DNA of 64,000 bases from Sphingomonas sp. AR_OL41 (GTDB taxonomy: Bacteria; Pseudomonadota; Alphaproteobacteria; Sphingomonadales; Sphingomonadaceae): contig NZ_JARYTI010000001.1 of NCBI RefSeq assembly GCF_029911635.1, positions 1-64,000 on the forward strand, given 5' to 3'. Below, piece by piece: positions 1-8,948 of the stretch (position 1 is its first letter; each line of letters starts with the position of its first letter). The notes beneath the pieces were generated by a model. That model ran no database searches and was not told the DNA's origin. It saw only the letters and a program-made list of their open reading frames with translations. A program made the translations under genes and the position numbers.

Positions 1-1
1 C

Positions 2-1102
2 AGCGATGGCGCGCGGTTGCAGCGCGTCGTCCGCCGGCAACGCGTGGCGGGTCTGGTGCACGGCGCGCTCAAGGCAGCCGCAGCCGAGGTGCCGCCGCCG
101 GCAGGTCCGGCGATCGGTCACAGCGCGGCCGGCATCATCCGCAGCAGCATGACCGGCGCCGCCGAGACCGCCCGGCTGATGCAGTTGATCGGGAATGCGG
201 GCTATCCGGTGTTGACGGTCAAGGGCGCCGCCCTCGCCGCGCTGGTCTATGGAACGATCACGCTCAAGCACAGCAAGGATATCGACCTGCTGATCCTGCC
301 CGAACATGCGCAGGACGTCATCGCGCTGCTCGAGGTGGACGGCTATCACATCACCTTCCCGGCGGCACAGCTAAGCCCGGCGCAGCGGGCGATGCTGACG
401 CACTATGGCAAGGATGTCGCGATGCGCCGGCCGGGTCCCTATCCACAGCTCGAGCTGCACTGGCGGATGTTCGGCAATCGCGCGCTGCTGCCGACCGTCA
501 CCGCCAACGCGCCGCGTCAGACGGTGGTGCTATCGGGCGGAGTCAGGGTCGAGACGCTCGCGCTGCCCGATCTCTATGCCTATCTCACCGTGCACGGCAC
601 CGGCGATGGCTGGTCGCGGCTCAAATGGCTCGCCGACCTCAACGCGCTGCTCGCGCCGCTCGATGCCGCGACGATCGCCTCGCTCCACGCGCATGCCGAG
701 CGGCTCGATGCGGGACGCTGTTCGGCGGTGTCGCTGCTGCTGTGCGCTGAGCTGCTCGCGCTGCCGCTCGATGCAGCGCTCGTCGCGCAACTGCGTCGTT
801 CGCGCCGCGTCCGCATGCTGGCAAATCTGTGTCGTCGACTAATGATCCCGGCCGATGGTGGCGCGGAGCTGACCACCTGGCGCGGCGGACAACGCCTGCT
901 GCTGCTGGTACAGTTGCTGATGGCGGGCGGGCTGCAATATTATTTCGAGATGTTGCGCTGGACCTTGTTCATCCAGACCGACCTTTACCGCAGCAAGGCG
1001 CCGCCCTCGCTCTACTTTCTCTATCCGCTGGTGCGCCTGCCGCTGTGGCTGGGCCGCCGCGTCGGGCTGGTTGCGGAACCGCGGGCGGAGAAGGGCCAAT
1101 GA
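2..1102 (+). CDS. Nucleotidyltransferase family protein, 5' truncated by window edge
   Basis: The reading frame is open to the left edge, so the true start lies outside the window; the first internal start is a TTG at 17. The protein resembles the nucleotidyltransferase-fold family often found in lasso-peptide and other RiPP clusters. Counting from the TTG, residues 64-80 carry the VLTVKG...Y segment and residues 86-92 carry a S-K-D-I-D motif, whose two acidic residues would bind metal in this fold. The C-terminal third is helical and hydrophobic. The stop overlaps the next start (ATGA), so it is coupled to the B2-type protease gene. Substrate unknown; transfer of a nucleotide to a peptide or to a kinase product is inference from context. 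Confidence 0.8.
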   Translation, partial: SDGARLQRVVRRQRVAGLVHGALKAAAAEVPPPAGPAIGHSAAGIIRSSMTGAAETARLMQLIGNAGYPVLTVKGAALAALVYGTITLKHSKDIDLLILPEHAQDVIALLEVDGYHITFPAAQLSPAQRAMLTHYGKDVAMRRPGPYPQLELHWRMFGNRALLPTVTANAPRQTVVLSGGVRVETLALPDLYAYLTVHGTGDGWSRLKWLADLNALLAPLDAATIASLHAHAERLDAGRCSAVSLLLCAELLALPLDAALVAQLRRSRRVRMLANLCRRLMIPADGGAELTTWRGGQRLLLLVQLLMAGGLQYYFEMLRWTLFIQTDLYRSKAPPSLYFLYPLVRLPLWLGRRVGLVAEPRAEKGQ

Positions 1103-1584
1103 GCCTTCGTCTCCGCCGGCGCTGGAAAATGTGGCGTCACCGCGTCAATCGCTCACGCCAGGTCGGCCATCGCGAGCGCCTGTTGCTCGCCGAGGCGATC
1201 TGGAATCTCGCGGCGGCGCGTTTCCAGCTCGCCACCCAGCCCTTTCCGCAGATCGCGCGGCGGCTCGGCGGCTTCGTGACGCCCGGCCACGCACGCGCCT
1301 CCGTCAAGCCGGCCGGCCCCGATGAGGAGGCGATTGCGGCAATGGTTGGCTGGGCGGTAACCAGGGCCGCACGGCACGTGCCGTTCAAGGCTGTGTGTCT
1401 GCCGCAAGCGATGGCGGCCAAGGCGATGCTGGCGCGCCGTGGCATTGCCAGCGTCATTCATTTCGGCACGCGCCGCGGCGAAGCGCTGACGCTCGCTGCC
1501 CATGCGTGGGTCGATGCCGCCGGCGTCGAGGTGACGGGCTATCCCGTCGAAGACAAATTCACCGAGATCGCGTGCATCGCCTGA
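1099..1584 (+). CDS. Lasso peptide biosynthesis B2-type (transglutaminase-like) protease
   Basis: A 161-residue protein of the B2 family, the cysteine proteases that cut the leader from lasso precursors. The expected Cys-His-Asp triad is visible as C100 (in AVCLPQA), H135 (in AAHAWVD) and D139. Length and the basic N-terminus match the family. The ATG overlaps the stop of the nucleotidyltransferase gene and its own stop overlaps the GTG of the kinase gene, so the three genes form one translational unit. No precursor peptide or asparagine-synthase-like cyclase is visible; these could lie to the left of the window. The family call is strong; the product it matures is unknown. Confidence 0.88.
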   Translation: MSLRLRRRWKMWRHRVNRSRQVGHRERLLLAEAIWNLAAARFQLATQPFPQIARRLGGFVTPGHARASVKPAGPDEEAIAAMVGWAVTRAARHVPFKAVCLPQAMAAKAMLARRGIASVIHFGTRRGEALTLAAHAWVDAAGVEVTGYPVEDKFTEIACIA

Positions 1585-2492
1585 CCTATCGCTATCGGTT
1601 CGGCGGCCTGGCGATCGACTCCACGATCGCGCTCGCCGGCGCGCGGCGCGTCGACCATGTCGGCGAGGGACATCATCTCGACCTCCTGTTCCATCAGGGG
1701 GGGGCGCCGCGGGCGGATAGCGATGTATTCACTTGGACGGGGCGCTATGGCCTGAAGCTCGGGCGGATTGGCGAGCAATGGCATTTCAGCTCGCGCTTCG
1801 ACGGCACCTTCATCGTCGACCCAGCGATCTCCCGACTCGACGTCCATGCTGCTGACGAGGTCCTGACGCCTGCAGCGATCGACGTGCTCACCCGCCGCAT
1901 TTTGCCGCGGCTGGCGATCGAAACCGGCGCGTTCACGGTGCATGGCGCCGCCCTGATCCGTGACGGCGCCGCGATCCTGCTGTTGGGCGAATCCGGCGCC
2001 GGCAAATCGACCCTCACCGCCGCGCTGGCACAGGCCGGCTGGTCGATCGCCAGCGACGACATGACGATCATCCGCTTCGACGATGCCACGCCCTGGGTCC
2101 ACCCCGGCGCGACCGGTGTCTGCCTGTGGCCCGACACGCGGGCGGCGCTCGATCTCGATCCCGCGCGCTGCCTGGCGATGCCGGGCTATGACGTCAAGCT
2201 TCGCTTCGAACCCGAAGATCGCCCCGAAGCGGACCCCGCGCTGCTTCGCGCGGTGGTGTTCCTCGAGCGCAGCAGCGAGGCCATGGCACCGCGCCTCGAG
2301 CCGATGCCGATCCGCGACGCGGTGCGACGGGCGACGCGCCAGCTCATCGCGCTGGATCCTACCGCGCCACGTACTAGTGCGGTTCATCAGCTGGTTCAGA
2401 TGCTGGCCGGGGCACGGCCCGTCAAGCTGACCTATCCCAGCGGCTATGCCGCACTGCCCGCCGTGACCGATCTGCTTGCCAGCCTGCCCTGA
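1572..2492 (+). CDS. HprK-related kinase
   Basis: 306 residues from a GTG that overlaps the end of the B2 gene. A Walker A motif GESGAGKST lies at residues 139-147, followed by a conserved SDD at 161-163, and HGAAL near 124-128; this is the pattern of the C-terminal kinase domain of HPr kinase/phosphorylase. There is no sign of a PTS HPr substrate nearby. Known relatives sit in RiPP clusters, including lasso clusters in which a kinase phosphorylates the precursor peptide, and are often found with a PqqD-like protein, as here. Peptide phosphorylation is therefore the likely role but is inference. Confidence 0.85.
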   Translation: MHRLTYRYRFGGLAIDSTIALAGARRVDHVGEGHHLDLLFHQGGAPRADSDVFTWTGRYGLKLGRIGEQWHFSSRFDGTFIVDPAISRLDVHAADEVLTPAAIDVLTRRILPRLAIETGAFTVHGAALIRDGAAILLLGESGAGKSTLTAALAQAGWSIASDDMTIIRFDDATPWVHPGATGVCLWPDTRAALDLDPARCLAMPGYDVKLRFEPEDRPEADPALLRAVVFLERSSEAMAPRLEPMPIRDAVRRATRQLIALDPTAPRTSAVHQLVQMLAGARPVKLTYPSGYAALPAVTDLLASLP

Positions 2493-2496
2493 GCCG

Positions 2497-2751
2497 TCAG
2501 GCCAGGAGCCCCTTGTCGCGCGCCGTGGCGATAAACTCCGCCACTGCCGCCGCGACCTCGCCCTCCGATACGCCATGCCGCGCGCTCAGCGTCGCGACGA
2601 TCGCCGACACGTCTCCGCCCGAAGCGATGCCGCGCCAGATATCGGCGGCAGTGCCGTTGAGCACATGATAACGACCGTCGCGCACGTCGAACAAGGCAAG
2701 CTCACCGGGCACATTTTGCCACGAGACATGGTCTGGAATGGTTAGCGTCAC
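2497..2751 (-). CDS. PqqD-like peptide chaperone (RiPP recognition element)
   Basis: 84 residues from a GTG preceded by GGGGAG at a good distance. The sequence has the PqqD hallmarks: a beta-hairpin (GELALFDVRDGRYHVLN) followed by GTAADIW and a helical C-terminus. Such domains bind leader peptides and deliver them to modifying enzymes; in lasso systems the equivalent is B1. It is convergent with the kinase gene, with 4 bases between stops, so it is expressed separately, probably from the gap shared with the gene at 2881. The pairing of a PqqD-like protein with an HprK-related kinase is a recurring one. The partner peptide is not visible. Confidence 0.85.
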   Translation of the reverse strand: MTLTIPDHVSWQNVPGELALFDVRDGRYHVLNGTAADIWRGIASGGDVSAIVATLSARHGVSEGEVAAAVAEFIATARDKGLLA

Positions 2752-2880
2752 GATTAACTCCCCGCGTGCCGTGCGCTCTAGCGCGTCGCACCGAATCCGC
2801 AAATCGCGCGGCGCGATTGCCTCCCCATCGAAACGGCCCGATAGGAACCGCAACGCTCGACCGGGATTTAACGACAGCCG

Positions 2881-3576
2881 ATGATCAAGGTCGCCAGCTA
2901 CAATATCCACAAGGGCATTGGCCTCGACCGTCGTCGCGACCCGCGCCGCATCCTCGACGTGCTGTGCGAGATCGATGCCGACATCATCGCACTGCAAGAA
3001 GCCGACCGACGTTTCGGCCCCCGGCTCTGCGTGATCGACCCGCACTTGCTCGCCGAGCACAGCCCGTGGAAAGCGATCGCGGTGGGCGATCGGCCGGCGA
3101 GCATGGGCTGGCACGGCAATGCGCTGCTGGTGCGCAAGGAAGCGCGCGTCATCGCCACCAACGTCATCCATCTACCCGCGCTCGAACCGCGCGGCGCCGT
3201 TTCAGCGGATATCGATAGCGGTGGCGCGGTCGTCCGGGTGGTCGGCATGCACCTCGATTTGTCGGGCCTGCGGCGGCGGCGGCAGGCGCATTCGATCGTC
3301 ACGCATGTCCAGGCCGACGGCGCGCGACACCCGACCGTGATGATGGGCGATCTCAATGAATGGAGCGCGCATGCCGGGTGCCTGCGCGACTTCGCGCATC
3401 ACTTCCGTTTCGCCGCCACGGGGCCGAGTTTCCACGTCCGCCGTCCCGTCGCGGCGCTTGACCGGATTATGCACACGCCCGACTTGCGGGTCGTCGATTG
3501 CGGCGTGCACAGCAGCGCGATATCACGCCGCGCGTCCGACCACCTGCCGATCTGGGCCGAGCTGGAAAGCCACTGA
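2881..3576 (+). CDS. Endonuclease/exonuclease/phosphatase (EEP) family protein
   Basis: 231 residues. EEP-fold catalytic motifs are present in order: SYNIHKG (N8), LQEADRR (E40, metal ligand), GDLNEW near residue 155 and the C-terminal SDHLPIW. These enzymes cleave phosphodiester bonds in nucleic acids or phospholipid headgroups. There is no signal peptide. The stop overlaps the ATG of the patatin-like gene (TGATG), which fits a lipid-related role, but this is inference from context only. The exact substrate cannot be told from sequence. Confidence 0.85.
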   Translation: MIKVASYNIHKGIGLDRRRDPRRILDVLCEIDADIIALQEADRRFGPRLCVIDPHLLAEHSPWKAIAVGDRPASMGWHGNALLVRKEARVIATNVIHLPALEPRGAVSADIDSGGAVVRVVGMHLDLSGLRRRRQAHSIVTHVQADGARHPTVMMGDLNEWSAHAGCLRDFAHHFRFAATGPSFHVRRPVAALDRIMHTPDLRVVDCGVHSSAISRRASDHLPIWAELESH

Positions 3577-5870
3577 TGCGCGAGAAGGAACTCCGCCTCG
3601 CTTTGGTCTGCTATGGCGGCATCAGCCTCGCCGTCTACATGCACGGCATCACCAAGGAGATCTGGCGGCTCGCGCGTGCCAGCCAGGCGTTTCACGGCGA
3701 CCAGACGCCGCAATCGGGCAGCCAGGCGATTTACCACGCCCTGCTCACGGAAATCGAGCAGCACAGCAATCTGCGCCTGCGCGTGCTGATCGACATCGTT
3801 GCCGGGGCGAGCGCGGGCGGCATCAACGGGGTGTTTCTCGCCCAGGCGATATCGACCGGCCAGTCGCTTGAACCCCTGACAAAATTATGGCTCGATTCGG
3901 CCGATGTCGAGGCGCTGGTCGACCCGACCCAGGCGCCCAAGTCGCGCTTCTCCAAGGCCTGGGCGATGCCGCTGACCTGGATGGCGGCGCGGCGCAGCGG
4001 CACCAGCGTCGACGCACTGGTCGAACCGGGCACGCGCGCCGAGGTCCATGCCAAGCTGTCGCACTTCATCCGCTCGCGCTGGTTCGAGCCGCCGTTCGGC
4101 GGCGAACTGTTCACCGGCCTGCTGCTCAATGCGCTCGATGCGATGGCGGCGAGCGAGCGCGGCGCGCGCTTGCTGCCGCCCGGTCAGCCGCTCGACCTGT
4201 TCGTGACGATGACCGATTTCCGCGGCCATCCCGAACGGCTCAAGCTCAATTCGCCGCCCGAGGTGATCGAGACCGAGCACCGCCTGATTGCCTCCTATGG
4301 CGATCACGGCGAGCGGCGCGACACGCTCGCGCACCCGGCCGAGCTGGCCTATGCCGCGCGGGCAACATCGAGCTTTCCCGGTGCGTTTCCTCCCTTCACC
4401 ATCGCAGAACTCGATGCCGTGCTGCGCAAGCGCAACGTCGACTGGCCCGGCCGCATGGCGTTTCTCGAGCGGATATTGCCACAGCATAGCGCGGCGCAGG
4501 CGGCCGAATCGACGGTGCTGATCGACGGTTCGGTCCTCGCCAATGCGCCGTTCCGCCCGGCGATCGACGCACTGCGGGAGCGCCCGGCGCGGCGCGAAAT
4601 CGACCGGCGCTTCGTCTATATCGACCCGCAGCCGGGCGTGAAGATCCACTTTGGCGACACCTCGGCCGAATCGCCCGGCTTCTTCCAGACGATCATCGGC
4701 GCGGTCTCCGAGCTGCCGCGCCAGCAGCCGATCCGCGACAATCTCGAGGCCATCGCCGAAAAATCACGCCGCATCGAAAGCATGCGATCGATCATCGCCG
4801 GCATCCGCAGCGAGGTCGAAAGCGCGGTCGAATCACTGTTCGACTACACCCTCTTCCTTGATTCGCCGACCCCGTCACGCCTCGCCGCCTGGCGCAACAA
4901 GGCGCAGCATGCCGCCGCCAGGGCCGCCGGTTACAGCTATGCCGCTTACGGCCGATTGAAACTGTCCGGCGTCGTCGAAGGCATCGCGCAACTTCTCTAT
5001 CACGCCGGCGGCGAACTCGGCCCGGAGCGCTGGCAACAGATCCGCAGTGCGGTCGGCGCGGCGGTCGCGGCGCGCGGTTTCGACCAGATGACGTCGAGCT
5101 TTTCCGGCGGCGGTAGCAAGGAGGCGATCGATTTCCTGCTCTCCTACGATCTCGGATTCCGGATCCGTCGCATGCGCCTGCTCGCGCGGCGCCTGTCGGA
5201 ACTCGAATCCGAGCATGAGGAGGCCGATCTCGAACCGATCCGCGAGGCGATCTATCTGTCGCTGGCCGATTATCTCGAGTGCAAGCGGACCGAGCGCCAT
5301 GCCCATCTGCGCCGCGACGTCCGCCTGATGCGCGGCGATGCCGGGCCGCTGCTCGACAAGATCGCGCTGTCGCTCAACATGAACGGCATCGACCGCGCGA
5401 CCGAGGCCCGTTTCGCCACCGCGCTCGACGGGCTGGCGCGCGACATCAAGCGACCGATCCTGCTGACCTATCTCGGTTTTCCCTATTACGACGTCGCGAC
5501 GCTGCCGATGCTGCAGGGCGAGGGCCTCGACGAATTCGATCCGATCAAGGTCGATCGCATCGCGCCGGACGACGCCCGGTCGATCCGCGCTGGCGGTGCC
5601 GCGGCGACGCTGAAGGGCATCCAGTTCAACACTTTCGGCGCCTTCTTCAGCCGCGCCTATCGCGAAAATGATTATCTGTGGGGCCGGCTGCACGGTGCCG
5701 AGCGGATGATCGACATCACGCTCTCGACGCTCGACGCCGCCGCGATGCTGCCCGCCGCGCGCGTCGCCGCGATCAAGCGCGCCGCGTTCCTCGCGATCCT
5801 CGACGAGGAGGCGCCGAAACTCGCCGCCGTCCCGGAATTGATCGAGACGATCAGGCGCGAGATCGGCTGA
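3576..5870 (+). CDS. Patatin-like phospholipase (large, bacterial type)
   Basis: 764 residues. The patatin catalytic dyad is visible: the nucleophile elbow GASAG with S79, and the DGS motif with D317. The oxyanion region YGGISLAV at 13-20 precedes it. The domain covers about the first 350 residues; the remaining 400 are helical and match the long patatin-related family of alpha- and actinobacteria. No signal peptide is seen, so it probably acts on the cytoplasmic face of the membrane as a lipid acyl hydrolase. Coupled to the upstream EEP gene by a one-base overlap. Confidence 0.87.
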   Translation: MREKELRLALVCYGGISLAVYMHGITKEIWRLARASQAFHGDQTPQSGSQAIYHALLTEIEQHSNLRLRVLIDIVAGASAGGINGVFLAQAISTGQSLEPLTKLWLDSADVEALVDPTQAPKSRFSKAWAMPLTWMAARRSGTSVDALVEPGTRAEVHAKLSHFIRSRWFEPPFGGELFTGLLLNALDAMAASERGARLLPPGQPLDLFVTMTDFRGHPERLKLNSPPEVIETEHRLIASYGDHGERRDTLAHPAELAYAARATSSFPGAFPPFTIAELDAVLRKRNVDWPGRMAFLERILPQHSAAQAAESTVLIDGSVLANAPFRPAIDALRERPARREIDRRFVYIDPQPGVKIHFGDTSAESPGFFQTIIGAVSELPRQQPIRDNLEAIAEKSRRIESMRSIIAGIRSEVESAVESLFDYTLFLDSPTPSRLAAWRNKAQHAAARAAGYSYAAYGRLKLSGVVEGIAQLLYHAGGELGPERWQQIRSAVGAAVAARGFDQMTSSFSGGGSKEAIDFLLSYDLGFRIRRMRLLARRLSELESEHEEADLEPIREAIYLSLADYLECKRTERHAHLRRDVRLMRGDAGPLLDKIALSLNMNGIDRATEARFATALDGLARDIKRPILLTYLGFPYYDVATLPMLQGEGLDEFDPIKVDRIAPDDARSIRAGGAAATLKGIQFNTFGAFFSRAYRENDYLWGRLHGAERMIDITLSTLDAAAMLPAARVAAIKRAAFLAILDEEAPKLAAVPELIETIRREIG

Positions 5871-5894
5871 GGCTGGCATATCGGGCGCAACCCG

Positions 5895-5900
5895 GTTAGC
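5895..5900 (+). promoter_or_regulatory. Putative -10 element close to lapA start
   Basis: GTTAGC ends 8 bases before the lapA ATG, with a weak CTGGCA 16 bases upstream (5873-5878). This placement would give a leaderless or nearly leaderless mRNA. Seen by eye only. Confidence 0.3.
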
Positions 5901-5908
5901 GTCGGGTT

Positions 5909-6271
5909 ATGCAGTTCCTCAAGATCCTGTTCTGGTGCCTGCTCGCGTTCGTCGCGGCGATCTTCACGATCGGCAACTGGACCAATGTGCCGATCCACCT
6001 ATGGGGCGGCCTGATCGCCGACGTGAACCTGCCGCTGCTGCTGCTGCTGACCTTTCTTGCCGGTTTGCTCCCGACCATGCTCTATTACAGCACGATCCGC
6101 TGGCGGCTGCGCAACCGCCTGTCGACGACCGAGCGCGCAATCAACGATCTGCGCAGCACGATGTCCTCACCCGCCCCGGCACTGGTTCCCGACGCTGCGC
6201 CTGAACCGGTGCCGGTCGATGTTGCCGCGCCGATGCCTGCACCGCCGCCGCCCCCCGGAGTATTGCTCTGA
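5909..6271 (+). CDS. LapA family (DUF1049) inner-membrane protein
   Basis: 120 residues with two membrane helices (about 5-22 and 38-58) joined by a short loop, then a basic, helical, cytoplasmic segment and a Pro/Ala-rich tail. This is the LapA/DUF1049 pattern; the E. coli member works with LapB in controlling lipopolysaccharide synthesis through FtsH and LpxC. Its stop overlaps the pyrF start (TGATG), an arrangement known from other bacteria where lapA lies beside pyrF. Function in sphingolipid-containing sphingomonads may differ. Confidence 0.8.
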   Translation: MQFLKILFWCLLAFVAAIFTIGNWTNVPIHLWGGLIADVNLPLLLLLTFLAGLLPTMLYYSTIRWRLRNRLSTTERAINDLRSTMSSPAPALVPDAAPEPVPVDVAAPMPAPPPPPGVLL

Positions 6272-6960
6272 TGAGCAACCGCATCTTCGTCGCGCTCGAC
6301 ACGCCGGACTTCGAAAAGGCGCGCATGCTCGCGACCAAGGTCCGCCACCATGTCGGCGGCATCAAGCTCGGGCTCGAATTCTTCATGGCCAATGGCCGTA
6401 CGGGCGTACACGAGATGGCCGAGCTCGGCCTGCCGATCTTTCTCGACCTCAAGCTGCACGACATTCCCAACACCGTCGCCAAGGCGATCCAGGCGCTGCG
6501 CCCGCTTTCCCCGGCGATCCTCACCGTTCATGCCGCCGGTGGCCGTGCAATGATGGAAGACGCCAAGGCCGCCGCGCCGACCGGCACAAAGGTCGTCGCC
6601 GTGACCATGCTGACCAGCCTCGACGATAGCGATCTCGCGACCACCGGCATTCGCGGCAGCGCGCACGACCAGGTGGTACGACTGGCCGAACTGGCGATGG
6701 ACTCGGGCGTCGACGGCATCGTCTGCTCGGGCGAGGAAGTCGCAGCAGCACGCAAGCTTTGGCCCAAGGGCTTCTTCGTCGTCCCCGGCGTGCGTCCCGC
6801 CAATGGCAGTGCCTTGAGCCAGTTTGGCGGCGACCAGAAGCGTGTGGTCACCCCCCGCGCCGCGCTCGACGCCGGTGCGTCAATCATCGTGGTCGGCCGG
6901 CCGATCACCCAGGCGGCGGACCCGGATCACGCCGCGCGCGAGATCGAAGCGACGCTGTAA
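6271..6960 (+). CDS. pyrF: Orotidine 5'-phosphate decarboxylase
   Basis: 229 residues. Converts OMP to UMP, the last step of de novo pyrimidine synthesis. The OMPDC signature LDLKLHDIPNT lies at about residues 59-69, with the Asp-Lys-x-x-Asp catalytic set, and the phosphate-binding VVGRPIT is near the C-terminus. Length is normal. It is translationally coupled to lapA and followed 51 bases later by trpF. Confidence 0.96.
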   Translation: MSNRIFVALDTPDFEKARMLATKVRHHVGGIKLGLEFFMANGRTGVHEMAELGLPIFLDLKLHDIPNTVAKAIQALRPLSPAILTVHAAGGRAMMEDAKAAAPTGTKVVAVTMLTSLDDSDLATTGIRGSAHDQVVRLAELAMDSGVDGIVCSGEEVAAARKLWPKGFFVVPGVRPANGSALSQFGGDQKRVVTPRAALDAGASIIVVGRPITQAADPDHAAREIEATL

Positions 6961-7011
6961 GCGACCGACTCGGGCTTTGCCCGTGGGCGCCAACCGTCTA
7001 CGGGCCCTCGC

Positions 7012-7647
7012 ATGACCAGCGCAAAAATCTGCGGCCTTTCGACGCCCGAGACGCTCGACGCCGCAATCCGCGGTGGGGCGAGCCATGTCGGCTTCGTGTT
7101 CTACCCCGCCTCCCCTCGCCATCTGAGCCGAGCGCGGTCCGCGCAACTCGCCGCCCGCGTGCCGGGGCATGTGCGACGCGTCGGCGTGTTCGTCGATCCC
7201 GATGACGCGACGATCGAGGCGGCGACCGCCGATGGCCAGCTCGAGATACTCCAGCTGCACAAGGTAAATGCGACGCGCGCCGCAGCGATCAAGGCGAAAA
7301 CCCGACTTGAGATCTGGGGTGCTGTCGCGGTCAAGACGCGGACCGATCTCAACGCAGCGCAAGGATTCGGCGGTGCGGTCGATCGCATCCTCTACGATGC
7401 CAAGACCCCGCCCGGCGCGACCCTGCCCGGCGGCATGGGCGTGCGCTTCGACTGGACGCTGCTCGAAGGCTTTCGTCATCCCCTGCCCTGGGCGCTGTCG
7501 GGCGGACTCGATCCGCTCAACGTCGGCGACGCGATCCGCCAGACCGGCGCATCGTTGGTCGACGTCTCGTCCGGGGTCGAGCGCGAGCCCGGGATCAAGG
7601 ACAGCGGCAAGATCGCCGCCTTTCTCGAGGCCGTCGCCGCGCGCTGA
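7012..7647 (+). CDS. trpF: Phosphoribosylanthranilate isomerase
   Basis: 211 residues. Third step of tryptophan synthesis, an Amadori rearrangement of PRA to CdRP. KICG at 5-8 provides catalytic C7 and RILYDAKTP provides D129; GFVFYPASPR at 27-36 is typical. Family length is normal. It heads the trp group trpF-trpB-orf-trpA; the 71-base gap to trpB contains a possible separate promoter. Confidence 0.95.
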   Translation: MTSAKICGLSTPETLDAAIRGGASHVGFVFYPASPRHLSRARSAQLAARVPGHVRRVGVFVDPDDATIEAATADGQLEILQLHKVNATRAAAIKAKTRLEIWGAVAVKTRTDLNAAQGFGGAVDRILYDAKTPPGATLPGGMGVRFDWTLLEGFRHPLPWALSGGLDPLNVGDAIRQTGASLVDVSSGVEREPGIKDSGKIAAFLEAVAAR

Positions 7648-7681
7648 TCGCCCCTGCGGCGACCACCCCGATCGAACAGGG

Positions 7682-7708
7682 TTGGCGCACGCCGCGCACC
7701 TGCTAAAG
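7682..7708 (+). promoter_or_regulatory. Putative trpB promoter
   Basis: TTGGCG (7682-7687) and CTAAAG (7703-7708) with 15 bases between, ending 10 bases before the trpB ATG. The same CTAAAG box recurs upstream of nuoA. If used, the transcript would start within a few bases of the start codon. Confidence 0.35.
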
Positions 7709-7718
7709 CGACCGCGTC

Positions 7719-8948
7719 ATGAACACCCCCAACTCATATCGCGCCCAGCCCGACGATCGCGGGCATTTCGGCGATTTCGGCGGCCGCTATGTCGCCGAGA
7801 CGCTGATGCCGCTGATCCTCGAACTGGAGGCCGCCTATCGCGCCGCCAAGGAAGATCCCGGCTTTCACGCCCAGTTCGACGATCTGCTCGAACATTATGT
7901 CGGCCGCCCCTCGCCGCTTTATTATGCCGAGCGACTGACCGAGGCCCTGCGCGACGGCGCGCCCGCCGGCAAGGGTGCGGAGGTGTGGTTTAAGCGCGAC
8001 GAGCTCAACCATACCGGCGCGCACAAGATCAACAATTGCGTCGGCCAGATCCTGCTCGCGATGCGCATGGGCAAGACGCGGATCATCGCCGAGACCGGTG
8101 CCGGCCAGCACGGCGTCGCCACCGCGACGGTATGCGCGCGCTTCGGCCTGCCCTGCGTCATCTATATGGGCGCCAAGGACGTCGAGCGGCAGCAGCCCAA
8201 TGTGTTCCGCATGAAGCTGCTCGGCGCGGAGGTGATCCCGGTCACCTCGGGCGCCAACACACTGAAGGACGCGATGAACGAGGCGCTGCGCGACTGGGTC
8301 GCCAATGTCCATGACACCTTCTACATCATCGGCACCGCGGCGGGCCCGCACCCCTATCCCGAGCTGGTGCGCGACTTTCAGAGCGTGATCGGCCGCGAGG
8401 CACGCGAGCAGATGCTCAAGCGCACCGGCAAGCTGCCCGACCTACTGGTAGCGGCGATTGGCGGCGGATCGAACGCTATCGGCCTGTTCCACCCCTTCCT
8501 CGATGATCCCAGTGTCAGGATGCTCGGCGTCGAGGCTGCCGGGCACGGGCTCGACAAGGAACATGCCGCGAGCCTTGCCGGCGGGGCACCCGGCATCCTT
8601 CACGGCAACAAGACCTTCCTGCTGCAGGACGAGGACGGCCAGATCACCGAGGCGCATTCGATCTCGGCCGGGCTCGACTATCCCGGCATCGGCCCCGAAC
8701 ATGCCTGGCTGCGCGAGATCGGCCGCGTCGACTATACCAGCGCAACCGATGTCGAGGCGCTCGACGCCTTCCAGCTGCTGTGCCGCACCGAGGGTATCAT
8801 TCCCGCGCTCGAACCCAGCCACGCCATCGCCGCCGTCGCGAAGGTCGCGCGGACGATGGACCGCGACCAGGTGATCCTCGCCAATCTGTGTGGCCGCGGC
8901 GACAAGGACATCTTCACCGTCGCCGAGGCGTTGGGGACGAAGATATGA
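7719..8948 (+). CDS. trpB: Tryptophan synthase beta subunit
   Basis: 409 residues. PLP enzyme that condenses indole with serine, in complex with TrpA. The PLP-lysine motif [10 protein letters not shown] gives K103; GGGSNAIG binds the cofactor phosphate; the C-terminal CGRGDKD is present. The N-terminal [15 protein letters not shown] is typical of TrpB1, the TrpA-dependent type. Its stop overlaps the ATG of a small membrane-protein gene that separates it from trpA. Confidence 0.97.
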   Translation: MNTPNSYRAQPDDRGHFGDFGGRYVAETLMPLILELEAAYRAAKEDPGFHAQFDDLLEHYVGRPSPLYYAERLTEALRDGAPAGKGAEVWFKRDELNHTGAHKINNCVGQILLAMRMGKTRIIAETGAGQHGVATATVCARFGLPCVIYMGAKDVERQQPNVFRMKLLGAEVIPVTSGANTLKDAMNEALRDWVANVHDTFYIIGTAAGPHPYPELVRDFQSVIGREAREQMLKRTGKLPDLLVAAIGGGSNAIGLFHPFLDDPSVRMLGVEAAGHGLDKEHAASLAGGAPGILHGNKTFLLQDEDGQITEAHSISAGLDYPGIGPEHAWLREIGRVDYTSATDVEALDAFQLLCRTEGIIPALEPSHAIAAVAKVARTMDRDQVILANLCGRGDKDIFTVAEALGTKI

